Source of the DNA: an uncultured Bacteroidia bacterium | Lineage (GTDB): Bacteria; Bacteroidota; Bacteroidia; Bacteroidales; UBA932 | Assembly (NCBI GenBank): GCA_902779785.1 | Contig: CACZDC010000001.1 | Coordinates: 292,632 to 356,631, forward strand | Length of the DNA stretch: 64,000 nucleotides | Reading direction: 5' to 3' | In this document: one piece after another, positions 33,707 to 42,186 of the stretch | Numbering within the stretch: the stretch's first letter is position 1 | Layout of the letters: every line of letters begins with the position of its first letter | The notes under the pieces: generated by a model | What the model was told of the DNA's origin: nothing | The model's input: the letters and a program-made list of their open reading frames with translations, nothing else | Databases searched by the model: none | Position numbers and translations under genes: made by a program

Positions 33707-35136
33707 TGAGCTTACGTCCGTCATACCGGCTTGGCCTCATACCGGCTCTGCTTGCCCTGTTTGGAGCAGTCTCCTGCAGCAAGGCAGGCGGCAGTTCTTC
33801 GTATGACAATATGGAGGGCCTTATCCTCAACGAGATATGCCCTTCTTCCGCCCTTGGCAAAGAGGGCTGGATTGAGCTCTACAACAGCTCTTCAAGGACC
33901 ATAAAGCTCAATGGGCTTGCCATTCGCCTGAGCACGGATGAGTTCAGCGACGAAGAGGTGGCCGTTCTGGACGCGGGGGAAATCGCTCCTGCCGAGTACC
34001 ATGTCATAAGCACGGAACACGTGACGTTTTCTCGAATCTTCCTTCGGGAAAAATTCAAAGCCATCGCAATTTGTGATGCCGGCGGTTACACTATAGACCG
34101 TTTTTCACTTTCATTCAACTTGTCTAAACCAGGCTACCCGGTCGATGGCGGCAGTTACTCCAGGATTCCGGATGCCGGACAGACTTGGACCATAAGCGGA
34201 GTAGCGACGCGTGGGGCGGCCAACAAGGAAGGCGGCGCACCGGGCGGTGGAAGTCAAGGCGGAGGCACTCCTGGCGGAGGTGACACTCCCGGCGACGGAA
34301 ATACCACGGTGGTGACAGGTGGCAATAAAATCGCTCTCTGGGTACCTCAGTCGGCCACCGCAAGCATCAATCTTGACAATATTGCAAAGCTTGGAATCGG
34401 GCACATACTTCTGCATGAATGGGCTTATAAAAATTACGGAACGGCCAAAGTCAGCGCCCTGGTAACAAAGGCCCACAGTCTTGGAATAAAAGTCCATATC
34501 TGGCTCCAGTGTTTCTGGTGGAATGATGACACGAAATGGCGTTCCCCGGTCATTGACGCGACCGGCTCATCTCCTGCGAAATATAACCAGGCGCTGTTCG
34601 ACGACGTGATTGGGCGGGCAAAGAATTATATGGATCTCGACATTGACGGAATCCATTTCGACTACGTCCGCTTCCCCGGAACGGCCTACAAGCACAATTT
34701 CTCAAACGGGATTACGGGCATCGGTGCAATCACCGAATTCTGCCGTCAGGCCAGTGTTGCCTTGAGGGCCAAGAATCTGAAAATAATCCTTTCCGCTGCT
34801 GTTATGGGTGAAAGCGATTCCGCATACTATTACGGTCAGGACACAGAGAAAATGTGCCAGTATATCGACATAATAATGCCTATGGCGTATATTTCTTCCT
34901 ATGGCTATACTGCAAGCGGGAACGTAAATGTCGCCAACTGGTTCGCCAATCACTGCAACGGCAAACAGTGCTGGCACGGTATCGCAACCTACGATAAATC
35001 CGAAAAAGCTTTGAGCGCGAGCCAGATACTCAGCGACTGCAGCAATATCGCAAAGAATTCAAAGGCTCAGGGAATTGCTCTCTTCCGTTATGGGATAGGC
35101 ACGCTCCCTGACCTTAGCGGATTATACTCAAAATGA
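33706..35136 (+). CDS. lipoprotein: one lamin-tail domain plus glycoside-hydrolase-like TIM barrel
   Basis: It starts at a GTG that overlaps the upstream stop by one base (TAGTG); the resulting signal peptide (LLALFGAVSCSK) supports this start. After one LTD domain (LILNEICPSS, GWIELYN) and a flexible Gly-rich linker (about residues 175-205), residues about 210-475 form the shared TIM-barrel domain: GIGHILLHEWAYKNYG, HIWLQCFWWN, GIHFDYVRFPGTAYKHN, YYYGQDTEKMCQYIDI and LFRYGIGTLPDL. It is a paralogue of the flanking genes. Acidic residues in the HFDYVRF strand are the best candidates for catalysis. Confidence 0.68.
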   Translation: MSLRPSYRLGLIPALLALFGAVSCSKAGGSSSYDNMEGLILNEICPSSALGKEGWIELYNSSSRTIKLNGLAIRLSTDEFSDEEVAVLDAGEIAPAEYHVISTEHVTFSRIFLREKFKAIAICDAGGYTIDRFSLSFNLSKPGYPVDGGSYSRIPDAGQTWTISGVATRGAANKEGGAPGGGSQGGGTPGGGDTPGDGNTTVVTGGNKIALWVPQSATASINLDNIAKLGIGHILLHEWAYKNYGTAKVSALVTKAHSLGIKVHIWLQCFWWNDDTKWRSPVIDATGSSPAKYNQALFDDVIGRAKNYMDLDIDGIHFDYVRFPGTAYKHNFSNGITGIGAITEFCRQASVALRAKNLKIILSAAVMGESDSAYYYGQDTEKMCQYIDIIMPMAYISSYGYTASGNVNVANWFANHCNGKQCWHGIATYDKSEKALSASQILSDCSNIAKNSKAQGIALFRYGIGTLPDLSGLYSK

Positions 35137-36035
35137 TGAAAAGACTTATCATATTCCTGTTTGCCGGGCTGCTTTTTGCCGCCTGTGCCGGCACTGAGCC
35201 GAGCCCCAACGGTATCTGGCTGTGGTCCAAGTATATGAATGAGGTGGACTTGGACGAGTTTGCGGCCAAGGACATAGACAATATCATTCTCCACGAGGTT
35301 GCCTTCGAGAAGCACGGGGTGGATTCGACACTTGCCTTCGTCAAGGCGGCGCAGGAGAAGGGAATCCGTGTCCATATCTGGTTCCAATGCTTCTACAAGG
35401 ATGGAAAATGGATCAGCCCGGTGGACGACAGTCTCTGCCGCTATAAGCAGGAGTACTTCGATGAAGTCATAGAAAGAGCGGTCAAGTATGTGGGTTACGG
35501 CGTGGATGGAATACATCTGGACTATATCCGCTTCGGCGGCACGGCCCATAAGCACAATCCCTCGGAAGAGATTACCGCGACGGGCTGCGTCACGGAGTTC
35601 TGCCGTCAGATAAATGCCGCCACCAAGGCTGCGAACCCCAAGATTATCCTTTCCGTAGCCCTTATGCCAGAGCCGGACAGCGAATATTATTATGGTCAGG
35701 ATCCGGCCCAGATGGGGCAGTACATAGACATCCTTATGCCTATGATTTATTTCCACTGCGATTCTTATCGCAGCGGCGGCCGGGAATGGGCCAGGATGGT
35801 CGCGGACCATTTCGCGACAAAGGGCGCGCCCGCCAAGGTATGGGCAGGCCTGACGACCTATTACGATACGGATTCGACCAAAGTCGTGCCCATGGACGCA
35901 GAAGGCATCCTTGATGACAGCCGCTTCTTCGCCGACTCCACCCTCGCCGAAGGGGTCGTCCTCTTCCGTTACGGCCTTGGGGATCTTCCTTCGCTCGGAG
36001 ATTTATGGAAACGAACTAAACAAATTAATAAATAA
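35133..36035 (+). CDS. lipoprotein with glycoside-hydrolase-like TIM barrel only
   Basis: A 300-residue lipoprotein (AGLLFAACAG, Cys18), the shortest of three paralogues and without LTD domains. The start overlaps the upstream stop; a second ATG follows immediately at 35136. Motifs: HIWFQCFYKDGKW (81-93), GIHLDYIRFGGTAHKHN (126-142, Asp130), SVALMPEPDSEYYYGQD (174-190), KVWAGLTTYYDTDS and LFRYGLGDLPSL. This minimal form defines the catalytic domain. I recall closely similar motifs (HIWMQCFY, HFDYLRYPG, YYYGQD) in methanogen surface proteins. Hydrolysis of a cell-wall glycan is the working idea. Confidence 0.68.
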   Translation: MMKRLIIFLFAGLLFAACAGTEPSPNGIWLWSKYMNEVDLDEFAAKDIDNIILHEVAFEKHGVDSTLAFVKAAQEKGIRVHIWFQCFYKDGKWISPVDDSLCRYKQEYFDEVIERAVKYVGYGVDGIHLDYIRFGGTAHKHNPSEEITATGCVTEFCRQINAATKAANPKIILSVALMPEPDSEYYYGQDPAQMGQYIDILMPMIYFHCDSYRSGGREWARMVADHFATKGAPAKVWAGLTTYYDTDSTKVVPMDAEGILDDSRFFADSTLAEGVVLFRYGLGDLPSLGDLWKRTKQINK

Positions 36036-36040
36036 AGCCT

Positions 36041-36178
36041 ATGAAGATTAATTACCTCCAACCGCAATTCAGGGTCGAGAAGATCGAATTGCCAGTATGT
36101 TTCTGCCAGTCAGGCGTTCCGACAACAGGTACCTCCATCGATGACTTGACGGAGGAAGATGAATTGTATTTCGAATAA
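36041..36178 (+). CDS. small conserved-type peptide preceding a fimbrillin-like gene
   Basis: A 45-codon frame (MKINYLQPQFRVEKIELP... ending EEDELYFE) starting five bases after the previous stop and ending 13 bases before the ATG at 36192. Its layout, Y-x-x-P-x-x-R near the N-terminus and an acidic C-terminus, is also seen in the small frame at 59296-59421, likewise just before a fimbrillin-like lipoprotein. Peptides of this kind are frequent in Bacteroidales; their function is unknown. Confidence 0.6.
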   Translation: MKINYLQPQFRVEKIELPVCFCQSGVPTTGTSIDDLTEEDELYFE

Positions 36179-36191
36179 AAACAAGAGCCTT

Positions 36192-37661
36192 ATGAAAAAG
36201 ATTGTTTACTCACTGATTGCAGGCGCAATTCTTTGTTTCGTTTACTCTTGTGACAAAGAGAAAGACATCAATTCCGTTCCCGCTACCGATGAAGGAACGA
36301 CAGTTATCACTGCAGGACTTGAAGCTGCAAAGACTACGCTTGACGGCAAGAAAGTCCTCTGGACCAGCGGAGATGCCATTTCGGTAAATGGCGTCAGCTC
36401 GGAAGCCATCTCTCTTTCGGAGCCTTCCGCTTCCGCCAACTTCAGTTTCAATTCTGTACTTTCCGGCGAGAAGAAGGCCGTGTATCCCGCTTCCGCCTGG
36501 ACCTCTGACGGGACCATCACCATTCCTGCCACCCAGGATGCAGGAACTAATGCCTCGTTCGCGGACGGAGCCCTTCCTATGGTCGCCTACGCCGCCTCCG
36601 GCAACTCTCTCAGCTTTAAGCACGTTTCTGCTATTATCAAACTGCAGCTGAAGAAAGGCGCCACAAGCGACAATATCGACTATGTGGAACTTTCCGGCAA
36701 CAACGGCGAGCAGGTCAGCGGCGTTTTCTCGGTCAATTATGAAACCGGCGAACTTGGCGCCACTTCTACCGCTGCGGCGGACAAGACCCTTCGTGTCTCT
36801 GTCGGCAAGGCCCTCAGCAGCTCTGTTACAAGCATCTATATCGCAGTTCCGGCTGTAAACTTCACCAATGGATTCAAGATGAAGGTCGTTGACGTGAACA
36901 ATGTCACTATGACAAAGCGCGTCAGTGCCCTGTCCCTCAAGAAAGGAGGTATCTATCCCGCTCCGGAGGACACTTTTGATGCCGACAACACCATCAAAGC
37001 ATTTGTGAAATCCTATGTGAAGATTCTGGATGTGTGGGAAAGGAATATCGGATCCATCAACCGCCTCTCTGTCTGGACTCCGGCGACAACAGGAGATGTT
37101 GTAGAAGATGTTCATTATATCCCGGCCGCAACGACAATCACGGTTGGAGAAACTACTTATAATATCGCAGATATGTGGGAAATCGCCCTCCGAAGCTATC
37201 TTCTGGTGCGCGGTTATGATGGTCTGAATACCTCAAAGTCCGGAGCTAACAGTATACCTGCCCTAAGCGGTGGCGCAAAGACAATGAGCGAAACGGAAGT
37301 CCCTCCTTCCAACGGTTTCCACTTCAACACCCCTCTTATTGAAAGCAGTAATGGCGGTTATTTCTATATGGGGACTTCAGCCAATAAAACCTATCATCAG
37401 GCCGATATTAAAGTCCTGGACAACTGGGCCATGCGCTCTTTGAATTACGGTTTCACGCACAGTAACGGCATCACCAACTTCTGCGGTTATAATAACAATC
37501 AGCTGGCGGGATATGGCGGTTGCTTCAGCTCCGGCCGCGCGCTCATCACGTATGCATTCTTCTTCAAGTATTTGCTTGATAATGACCTTGATACGGCAGG
37601 CGGTCTCGCTAATACTACTGTTGTTCGTTCCGAATTATTCGGTAAAGATGGGGCTTGGTAA
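36192..37661 (+). CDS. surface lipoprotein: fimbrillin-like N-terminus plus pseudomurein-binding-repeat-like domain
   Basis: The ATG at 36192 gives a clean lipoprotein signal (AILCFVYSCDKEK, Cys20); a start at 36159 would not. Residues about 35-260 resemble fimbrillin-family beta domains (TTLDGKKVLWTSGDAISV, FKHVSAIIKLQLK, GGIYPAPE). Residues about 268-489 repeat the C-terminal domain of the lipoprotein at 28992: VEDVHYIP (305-311), ITVGETTYNIADMWEIALRS (316-335), VRGYDGL, CGYNN (431-435), and LFGKDGAW at the end. The domain pair marks both proteins as binders of the same polymer. The resemblance to archaeal pseudomurein-binding repeats is inferred. Confidence 0.62.
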   Translation: MKKIVYSLIAGAILCFVYSCDKEKDINSVPATDEGTTVITAGLEAAKTTLDGKKVLWTSGDAISVNGVSSEAISLSEPSASANFSFNSVLSGEKKAVYPASAWTSDGTITIPATQDAGTNASFADGALPMVAYAASGNSLSFKHVSAIIKLQLKKGATSDNIDYVELSGNNGEQVSGVFSVNYETGELGATSTAAADKTLRVSVGKALSSSVTSIYIAVPAVNFTNGFKMKVVDVNNVTMTKRVSALSLKKGGIYPAPEDTFDADNTIKAFVKSYVKILDVWERNIGSINRLSVWTPATTGDVVEDVHYIPAATTITVGETTYNIADMWEIALRSYLLVRGYDGLNTSKSGANSIPALSGGAKTMSETEVPPSNGFHFNTPLIESSNGGYFYMGTSANKTYHQADIKVLDNWAMRSLNYGFTHSNGITNFCGYNNNQLAGYGGCFSSGRALITYAFFFKYLLDNDLDTAGGLANTTVVRSELFGKDGAW

Positions 37662-37670
37662 AAGTTTGAT

Positions 37671-38519
37671 ATGATACTTATCGCAGACAGCGGCGCGACG
37701 AAAACCCAGTGGGGCTGCGTGTCCCGTGACGGGAAAACCCGCATTGATTTTTTCAGCCAGGGCTACAACCCCAATTACATCAGCGGTCCCGACATTGTCG
37801 CCGACATTAGGGCGAACCTCCCGGAAGCGCTTGATCCTGAGAGCGTAAGCGAAATCTATTTCTACGGGGCAGGGGTTACGGAACTGCAGTATCCCTTTAT
37901 GGAAAAATGCCTCAGGGAGGTATTTACTAAGGCGGGCCGGGTGTTCATTGCTATGGACACCCTGGCTTCCTGCCGGGCCCTGCTTCAGGCAGAGCCGGGT
38001 TTTGCAGCCATACTTGGCACCGGGGCGAATTCCTGCCTCTACGACGGTTGCAACGAAGGGCTCAACGTGGATTCCTGCGGCTTCATCCTCGGCGATGAGG
38101 GCAGCGGCGGCAACCTCGGAAAGCGCTTGATTACGGATTATATCCGCCGCAATATGCCCCCGAAGGTCTATGAACTTGTCGGCCGCGAACTCGGCAGGAA
38201 CAATGACGAACTGCTCGACGTGATCTACACCAAGCCCTTCCCGAACCGCTTCTGCGCCCAGTATGCAAAGTTCATCAACGAGCACTTGGATTTCGACCCA
38301 TATTTTCCGAATCTCGTAACCGACGCCTTCCGTCAGTTCTTCCTGCTGATTGTCACGCATTATCCTGACTATCAGAAATATACCTTCAATGCGGTCGGTA
38401 GCGTAGCTTACTATTTCAGGCCGCTGCTGGAAAAGGTGGTTGAGGAATTCGGAATGAAGATGGGCACCATACTCAAGGCTCCGATGGACGGTCTTATCCG
38501 CTATCATCTTAATAATTAG
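37671..38519 (+). CDS. BadF/BadG-family ATPase, probable N-acetylhexosamine kinase
   Basis: A 282-residue ASKHA-fold kinase: phosphate-1 loop LIADSGATKTQWG at the N-terminus, adenosine/phosphate-2 motif LGTGANSCLYDG, and GFILGDEGSGGNLGK. Bacteroidota members of this family phosphorylate GlcNAc and relatives. It starts nine bases after the lipoprotein stop and is followed after four bases by a sugar permease, so import and phosphorylation are coupled. Candidate substrates here are GlcNAc released by the two GH20 enzymes, or MurNAc feeding the MurQ homologue. Confidence 0.82.
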   Translation: MILIADSGATKTQWGCVSRDGKTRIDFFSQGYNPNYISGPDIVADIRANLPEALDPESVSEIYFYGAGVTELQYPFMEKCLREVFTKAGRVFIAMDTLASCRALLQAEPGFAAILGTGANSCLYDGCNEGLNVDSCGFILGDEGSGGNLGKRLITDYIRRNMPPKVYELVGRELGRNNDELLDVIYTKPFPNRFCAQYAKFINEHLDFDPYFPNLVTDAFRQFFLLIVTHYPDYQKYTFNAVGSVAYYFRPLLEKVVEEFGMKMGTILKAPMDGLIRYHLNN

Positions 38520-38523
38520 GCTT

Positions 38524-39717
38524 ATGGGCAAGAACAAATATCTGGTCCCGCTCGCATTCATAGGGATGATGTTTTTCACCGTTGGTTTCGCCACCGGCAT
38601 CAACGGTTATTTCGTTCCCTTCCTGGAGAACAACCTGAACCTGACTTCGGCCCAGAGTTACCTTGTGATAGCCGCGACCTTCCTGGCCTTCCTGGTCTTC
38701 AGTTTCCCGGCCTCGACCATCATTCAGAAGATTGGATACAAACGGACTATGTCCATATCCTTCTTTCTCTTCGCCATAGCCTTCGCGCTCTTTATCCCGG
38801 CCGCCAGGCTGGAGAGTTTCAGCCTCTACCTGATCGCCTGCTTCCTCAGCGGAACAGCCAATACAGTGCTTCAGGCGGCCATAAATCCTTATGTGACCAT
38901 ACTCGGGCCCATTGACAGCGCGGCCCGGAGAATCAGCATAATGGGGATATGCAATTCCTGCGCGCTGGCTCTGCCTTCCGTATTCATCGCCGCGGTGACG
39001 AGAAAGCCTATCGAGGCGGTCGGCCTGACCGACCTGGACGCTCCGCTGTACATCATTATAGCGGTCGTGGCCATTCTTGGCATTGTCACCTTCTTCGCTC
39101 CTCTGGAGGAGATCAAGGCCGAAGGTGAGGAGAACGAGGAAGACTGCCCCTACGCCGCAGGCAAGAAGAGCTTATGGCAATTCCCCCATCTGGTACTCGG
39201 AGCCCTGGCGCTCTTCGTCTATGTGGGCGTGGAGAACCTGGCCCTGCTGACCGTGCTGGACTATGCCCAGGACCTCGGACTCCAGAATCCGGAGAAGTAC
39301 ACGGTATGGCCCGGCATTGGTATGGCGGCCGGATACATTGTCGGAATTATCTGTATCCCGAAGTACGTTTCGCAGGTCAAGGCGCTCAGGATCTGCACCT
39401 GGCTCGCTGTGGTGGACTCGGTACTCATCGTGCTGACCCCGCCTCAGGTGTCCGTCTGGTGCGTGGCTCTTTTGAGTTTCGCCTGCTCGCTGATGTATCC
39501 GGCAATATGGCCGCTGGCCATAGTGGATCTCGGAAAATTCACCAAGAAGGGCTCGTCGCTTCTGGTCGCGTCGATCGGCGGCGGCGCTCTGATCCCGCTG
39601 CTTTTCGGAGCTATGAAGGACTGGGCCGGAAGCCAGAATGCCTACTGGATCTGCCTGCCTTTCTACCTGCTGATAATGTACTATGCCTATTTCGGCTATA
39701 AGATTAGGAAAAAATGA
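38524..39717 (+). CDS. FHS-type MFS sugar permease (FucP/NagP-like)
   Basis: A 397-residue inner-membrane carrier with about 12 hydrophobic helices. The opening GFATGINGYFVPFLE, the helix-4 segment SGTANTVLQAAINPYVT and the size fit the fucose/hexose symporter branch of the MFS. NagP-type members import GlcNAc in Bacteroidota. The placement between an amino-sugar kinase and an amidase (4-base overlap with the latter) supports uptake of an amino sugar or a disaccharide. Confidence 0.85.
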   Translation: MGKNKYLVPLAFIGMMFFTVGFATGINGYFVPFLENNLNLTSAQSYLVIAATFLAFLVFSFPASTIIQKIGYKRTMSISFFLFAIAFALFIPAARLESFSLYLIACFLSGTANTVLQAAINPYVTILGPIDSAARRISIMGICNSCALALPSVFIAAVTRKPIEAVGLTDLDAPLYIIIAVVAILGIVTFFAPLEEIKAEGEENEEDCPYAAGKKSLWQFPHLVLGALALFVYVGVENLALLTVLDYAQDLGLQNPEKYTVWPGIGMAAGYIVGIICIPKYVSQVKALRICTWLAVVDSVLIVLTPPQVSVWCVALLSFACSLMYPAIWPLAIVDLGKFTKKGSSLLVASIGGGALIPLLFGAMKDWAGSQNAYWICLPFYLLIMYYAYFGYKIRKK

Positions 39718-40859
39718 AGCGGATCTGCCTGATATTGAGCCTGTTCTTTCTGCTGGGCGGAGCTGAGCTGATGGCCTGTACCACGGCGATTGTCTCGGCC
39801 GAAGCCTCCGCGAACGGACGTCCTATGATATGGAAACAGCGTGATGCCGGAAATATCCATAACTGCCTTCGCCACGTGAAAGGCCAGGTCTATGATTTCA
39901 CGGCAGTGTTCCCGGTCCGGAACAAGTCCGGGAAGTCGGCCTATGGCGGGATCAACAGTGCCGGCTTCGCCATTGCAAACAACCTTTCCTATAATCTGCC
40001 GGAGAACGATCCCGAAGAGGATGCTCGCAACGGGCTTTTTATGTACCTTGCCCTCGGGCAGTGCGAGAGCCTCGCCGATTTTGAGAAAATGCTGGAAAAC
40101 AGGCCGGATTCCATAAAGGTCAGTGCCAATTTCGCCGTCATCGACGCCTTTGGCGGAGCCGCGTATTTCGAGGCGGGGGAGAAGGGATGGAAGCGTTTCG
40201 ACGTTCCGAAAGGCGGTATTCTGTACCGGACGAATTTTTCCCTTTCCGGGAAGGAGAATGAGGGTGGCGGCTATGCTCGCTACGAGGCTATCTCCAAATT
40301 GATGAAAAAAGCCCCCAGGGGAGGCTACAAGGCGGAGTTTTTCCTTGATGTGTCGCGTTATTTCTATGACGGGATCAACGGAAAGGATGCCCTGAAGGGC
40401 CGCAGGGGCTATCTCTATGACAGGGATTTCATACCCCGCACCTCTTCCGCTTCATCCCTTGTGATAGAAGGCGTAAGCTCTTCCGACAGAGCGGATTCCG
40501 GGATGATGTGGTTCGTCGCCGGCTATCCTCCCTGCTGCTATGCTGTGGCGGTTTGGGTGGCCTCAGGGGAAATACTTCCTGCCTGCATCAGCGGAGACGC
40601 TCCGGCTAACGCCCTTGCCGTAGAACTTATGCATAGGGTCCATCCTTTCAAGTGGGAGGGGAGCGAGAACTTCCTTGAAATCAAGGCTTTGAAGGCTATC
40701 ACGCCAAAGGTCCGCAAGGCTGAGAAGACAGAACTTAAGCAGGCGCGGAAGTATGACGCCGTCTTCCGCAGCGAGGGCTTTGACCCCGCCGTCCTGCTCC
40801 GCTACAACGCCGAGGCCGACGGACGTTTCAACTCCTTTAAATCCAGCGTGTCAGAATGA
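39714..40859 (+). CDS. Ntn-hydrolase amidase (C45/linear amide hydrolase type)
   Basis: A 381-residue exported protein. The signal peptide ends ...GGAELMA and would be cleaved directly before Cys22 (CTTAIVSAE), exactly the N-terminal nucleophile needed by Ntn hydrolases; SANGRPMIWKQRD supplies the usual Arg/Asp pair. Similar to acyltransferase/C45 and choloylglycine-type hydrolases, which cut linear amides. Within this locus it could remove N-acyl groups or gamma-linked amino acids. It overlaps the permease upstream and the glutamate symporter downstream by four bases each. Confidence 0.78.
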   Translation: MKRICLILSLFFLLGGAELMACTTAIVSAEASANGRPMIWKQRDAGNIHNCLRHVKGQVYDFTAVFPVRNKSGKSAYGGINSAGFAIANNLSYNLPENDPEEDARNGLFMYLALGQCESLADFEKMLENRPDSIKVSANFAVIDAFGGAAYFEAGEKGWKRFDVPKGGILYRTNFSLSGKENEGGGYARYEAISKLMKKAPRGGYKAEFFLDVSRYFYDGINGKDALKGRRGYLYDRDFIPRTSSASSLVIEGVSSSDRADSGMMWFVAGYPPCCYAVAVWVASGEILPACISGDAPANALAVELMHRVHPFKWEGSENFLEIKALKAITPKVRKAEKTELKQARKYDAVFRSEGFDPAVLLRYNAEADGRFNSFKSSVSE

Positions 40860-42184
40860 GTTTTTCTCCTTGGACACTATTGATCGACGCCGGCATCATT
40901 TCAATCTTGCTGCTGGTCGGGAAACTCTTGCGCTCCAAGGTGAAAATTGTCCAGCGCTTTTTCATCCCCCCGAGCCTGCTCGCCGGATTCTTCGCCCTTA
41001 TTCTCGGTCCGGAGGTACTTGGCTGGCTTCCGCTTTCCTCCAATATGGGAACTTACGCCGGAATACTTATTGCTTTGGTATTCAGTTGTATACCCTTCAC
41101 TTCCGGCAGGGATGGAAGGAGCCGTGGAGAATCCCGCGTGGGTCGTATGTGGGCCTATTCCCAGGCCGGAATGTTACTCCAATGGGCGCTTGGCGGAGGC
41201 CTCGGAATTTGGCTTCTATGTCGTTTCTGGCCTCTTGACGAATCCTTCGGCCTCTCGATGCCGGCCGGCTTTTGCGGAGGCCACGGCACTGCGGCGGCGA
41301 TAGGCGAGTCTTTTGCGAATTATGGCGTCGAGCAGATGCAGTCCCTGGCGATGACTGCGGCGACCGTCGGCATTATAGCCTCGGTCGTGATGGGTATGTG
41401 GCTCATTTCCTGGGGAGCGGCAAAGGGTAAGACCTCCTTCCTATGTGCTTTTGATTCCCTTGCGCCTGAACTGAAGACAGGCATTCTTCCGAAGGATAAG
41501 CGCCAGAGTATGGGAATGGCTTCATTCTCAGCCATTTCGCTCGACTCTATGAGCTTTAATTTCGCGATAATTGCGATGACGGCCCTCGGAGGATACGGCC
41601 TAGCCAAAGGCATAGCCCATTTCTTCCCGGCCCTGATGCTTCCGGTGTTCAGCTGTGCCTTCATCGTGGGCTTGCTGCTGAAATGGATATTCGGAAAATT
41701 CACCATCGACGAGCATCTTTCCAAGCCTATAATCGGGCATTTCAGCGGTGCCTTCACCGACTATCTCGTCGCTTTCGGAGTGGCCTCCATCAAGCTTGAA
41801 ATCGTCGGCCGCTTTATAGTCCCCCTGTCCATACTTCTGGCCGTCGGCCTGCTGCTGACCCTTCTCTATGTGTTCTGGGTAGGGAGCCGCATCCACCGGA
41901 GCTATCCTTTTGAGAAGTCCATCTTTACCTGGGGCTGGTTCACCGGGACTATGGCTATGGGCATAGCCCTGCTCCGCATCACCGATCCTGACGGAAAGAG
42001 CGGCTGTCTGGACGATTATGCCTATGCATACCTTTATATTGCGCCCGTGGAGATTGCTCTGGTGAGCCTTTCGCCCTTGGTCTTCCACTATGGCTACGGC
42101 TGGCTTTTCGTCGCAATCTGCGCGGCGCTCGGGCTTGGTATCCTTGCCTTTGCGGCTATACGTGGATGGCTGAAAAAGAATTGA
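40856..42184 (+). CDS. gltS: GltS-like sodium/glutamate symporter
   Basis: A 442-residue membrane protein of about 10-12 helices with the ESS-family hallmark GFCGGHGTAAAIGE in the first half and the paired reentrant-loop region near IIGHFSGAFTDYLVAFGVAS in the second. GltS imports glutamate with sodium. It is translationally coupled to the amidase gene upstream. A glutamate carrier fits a locus that breaks down cell-wall peptides, because glutamate is a major constituent of both peptidoglycan and pseudomurein stems. Confidence 0.85.
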   Translation: MSFSPWTLLIDAGIISILLLVGKLLRSKVKIVQRFFIPPSLLAGFFALILGPEVLGWLPLSSNMGTYAGILIALVFSCIPFTSGRDGRSRGESRVGRMWAYSQAGMLLQWALGGGLGIWLLCRFWPLDESFGLSMPAGFCGGHGTAAAIGESFANYGVEQMQSLAMTAATVGIIASVVMGMWLISWGAAKGKTSFLCAFDSLAPELKTGILPKDKRQSMGMASFSAISLDSMSFNFAIIAMTALGGYGLAKGIAHFFPALMLPVFSCAFIVGLLLKWIFGKFTIDEHLSKPIIGHFSGAFTDYLVAFGVASIKLEIVGRFIVPLSILLAVGLLLTLLYVFWVGSRIHRSYPFEKSIFTWGWFTGTMAMGIALLRITDPDGKSGCLDDYAYAYLYIAPVEIALVSLSPLVFHYGYGWLFVAICAALGLGILAFAAIRGWLKKN

Positions 42185-42186
42185 TT

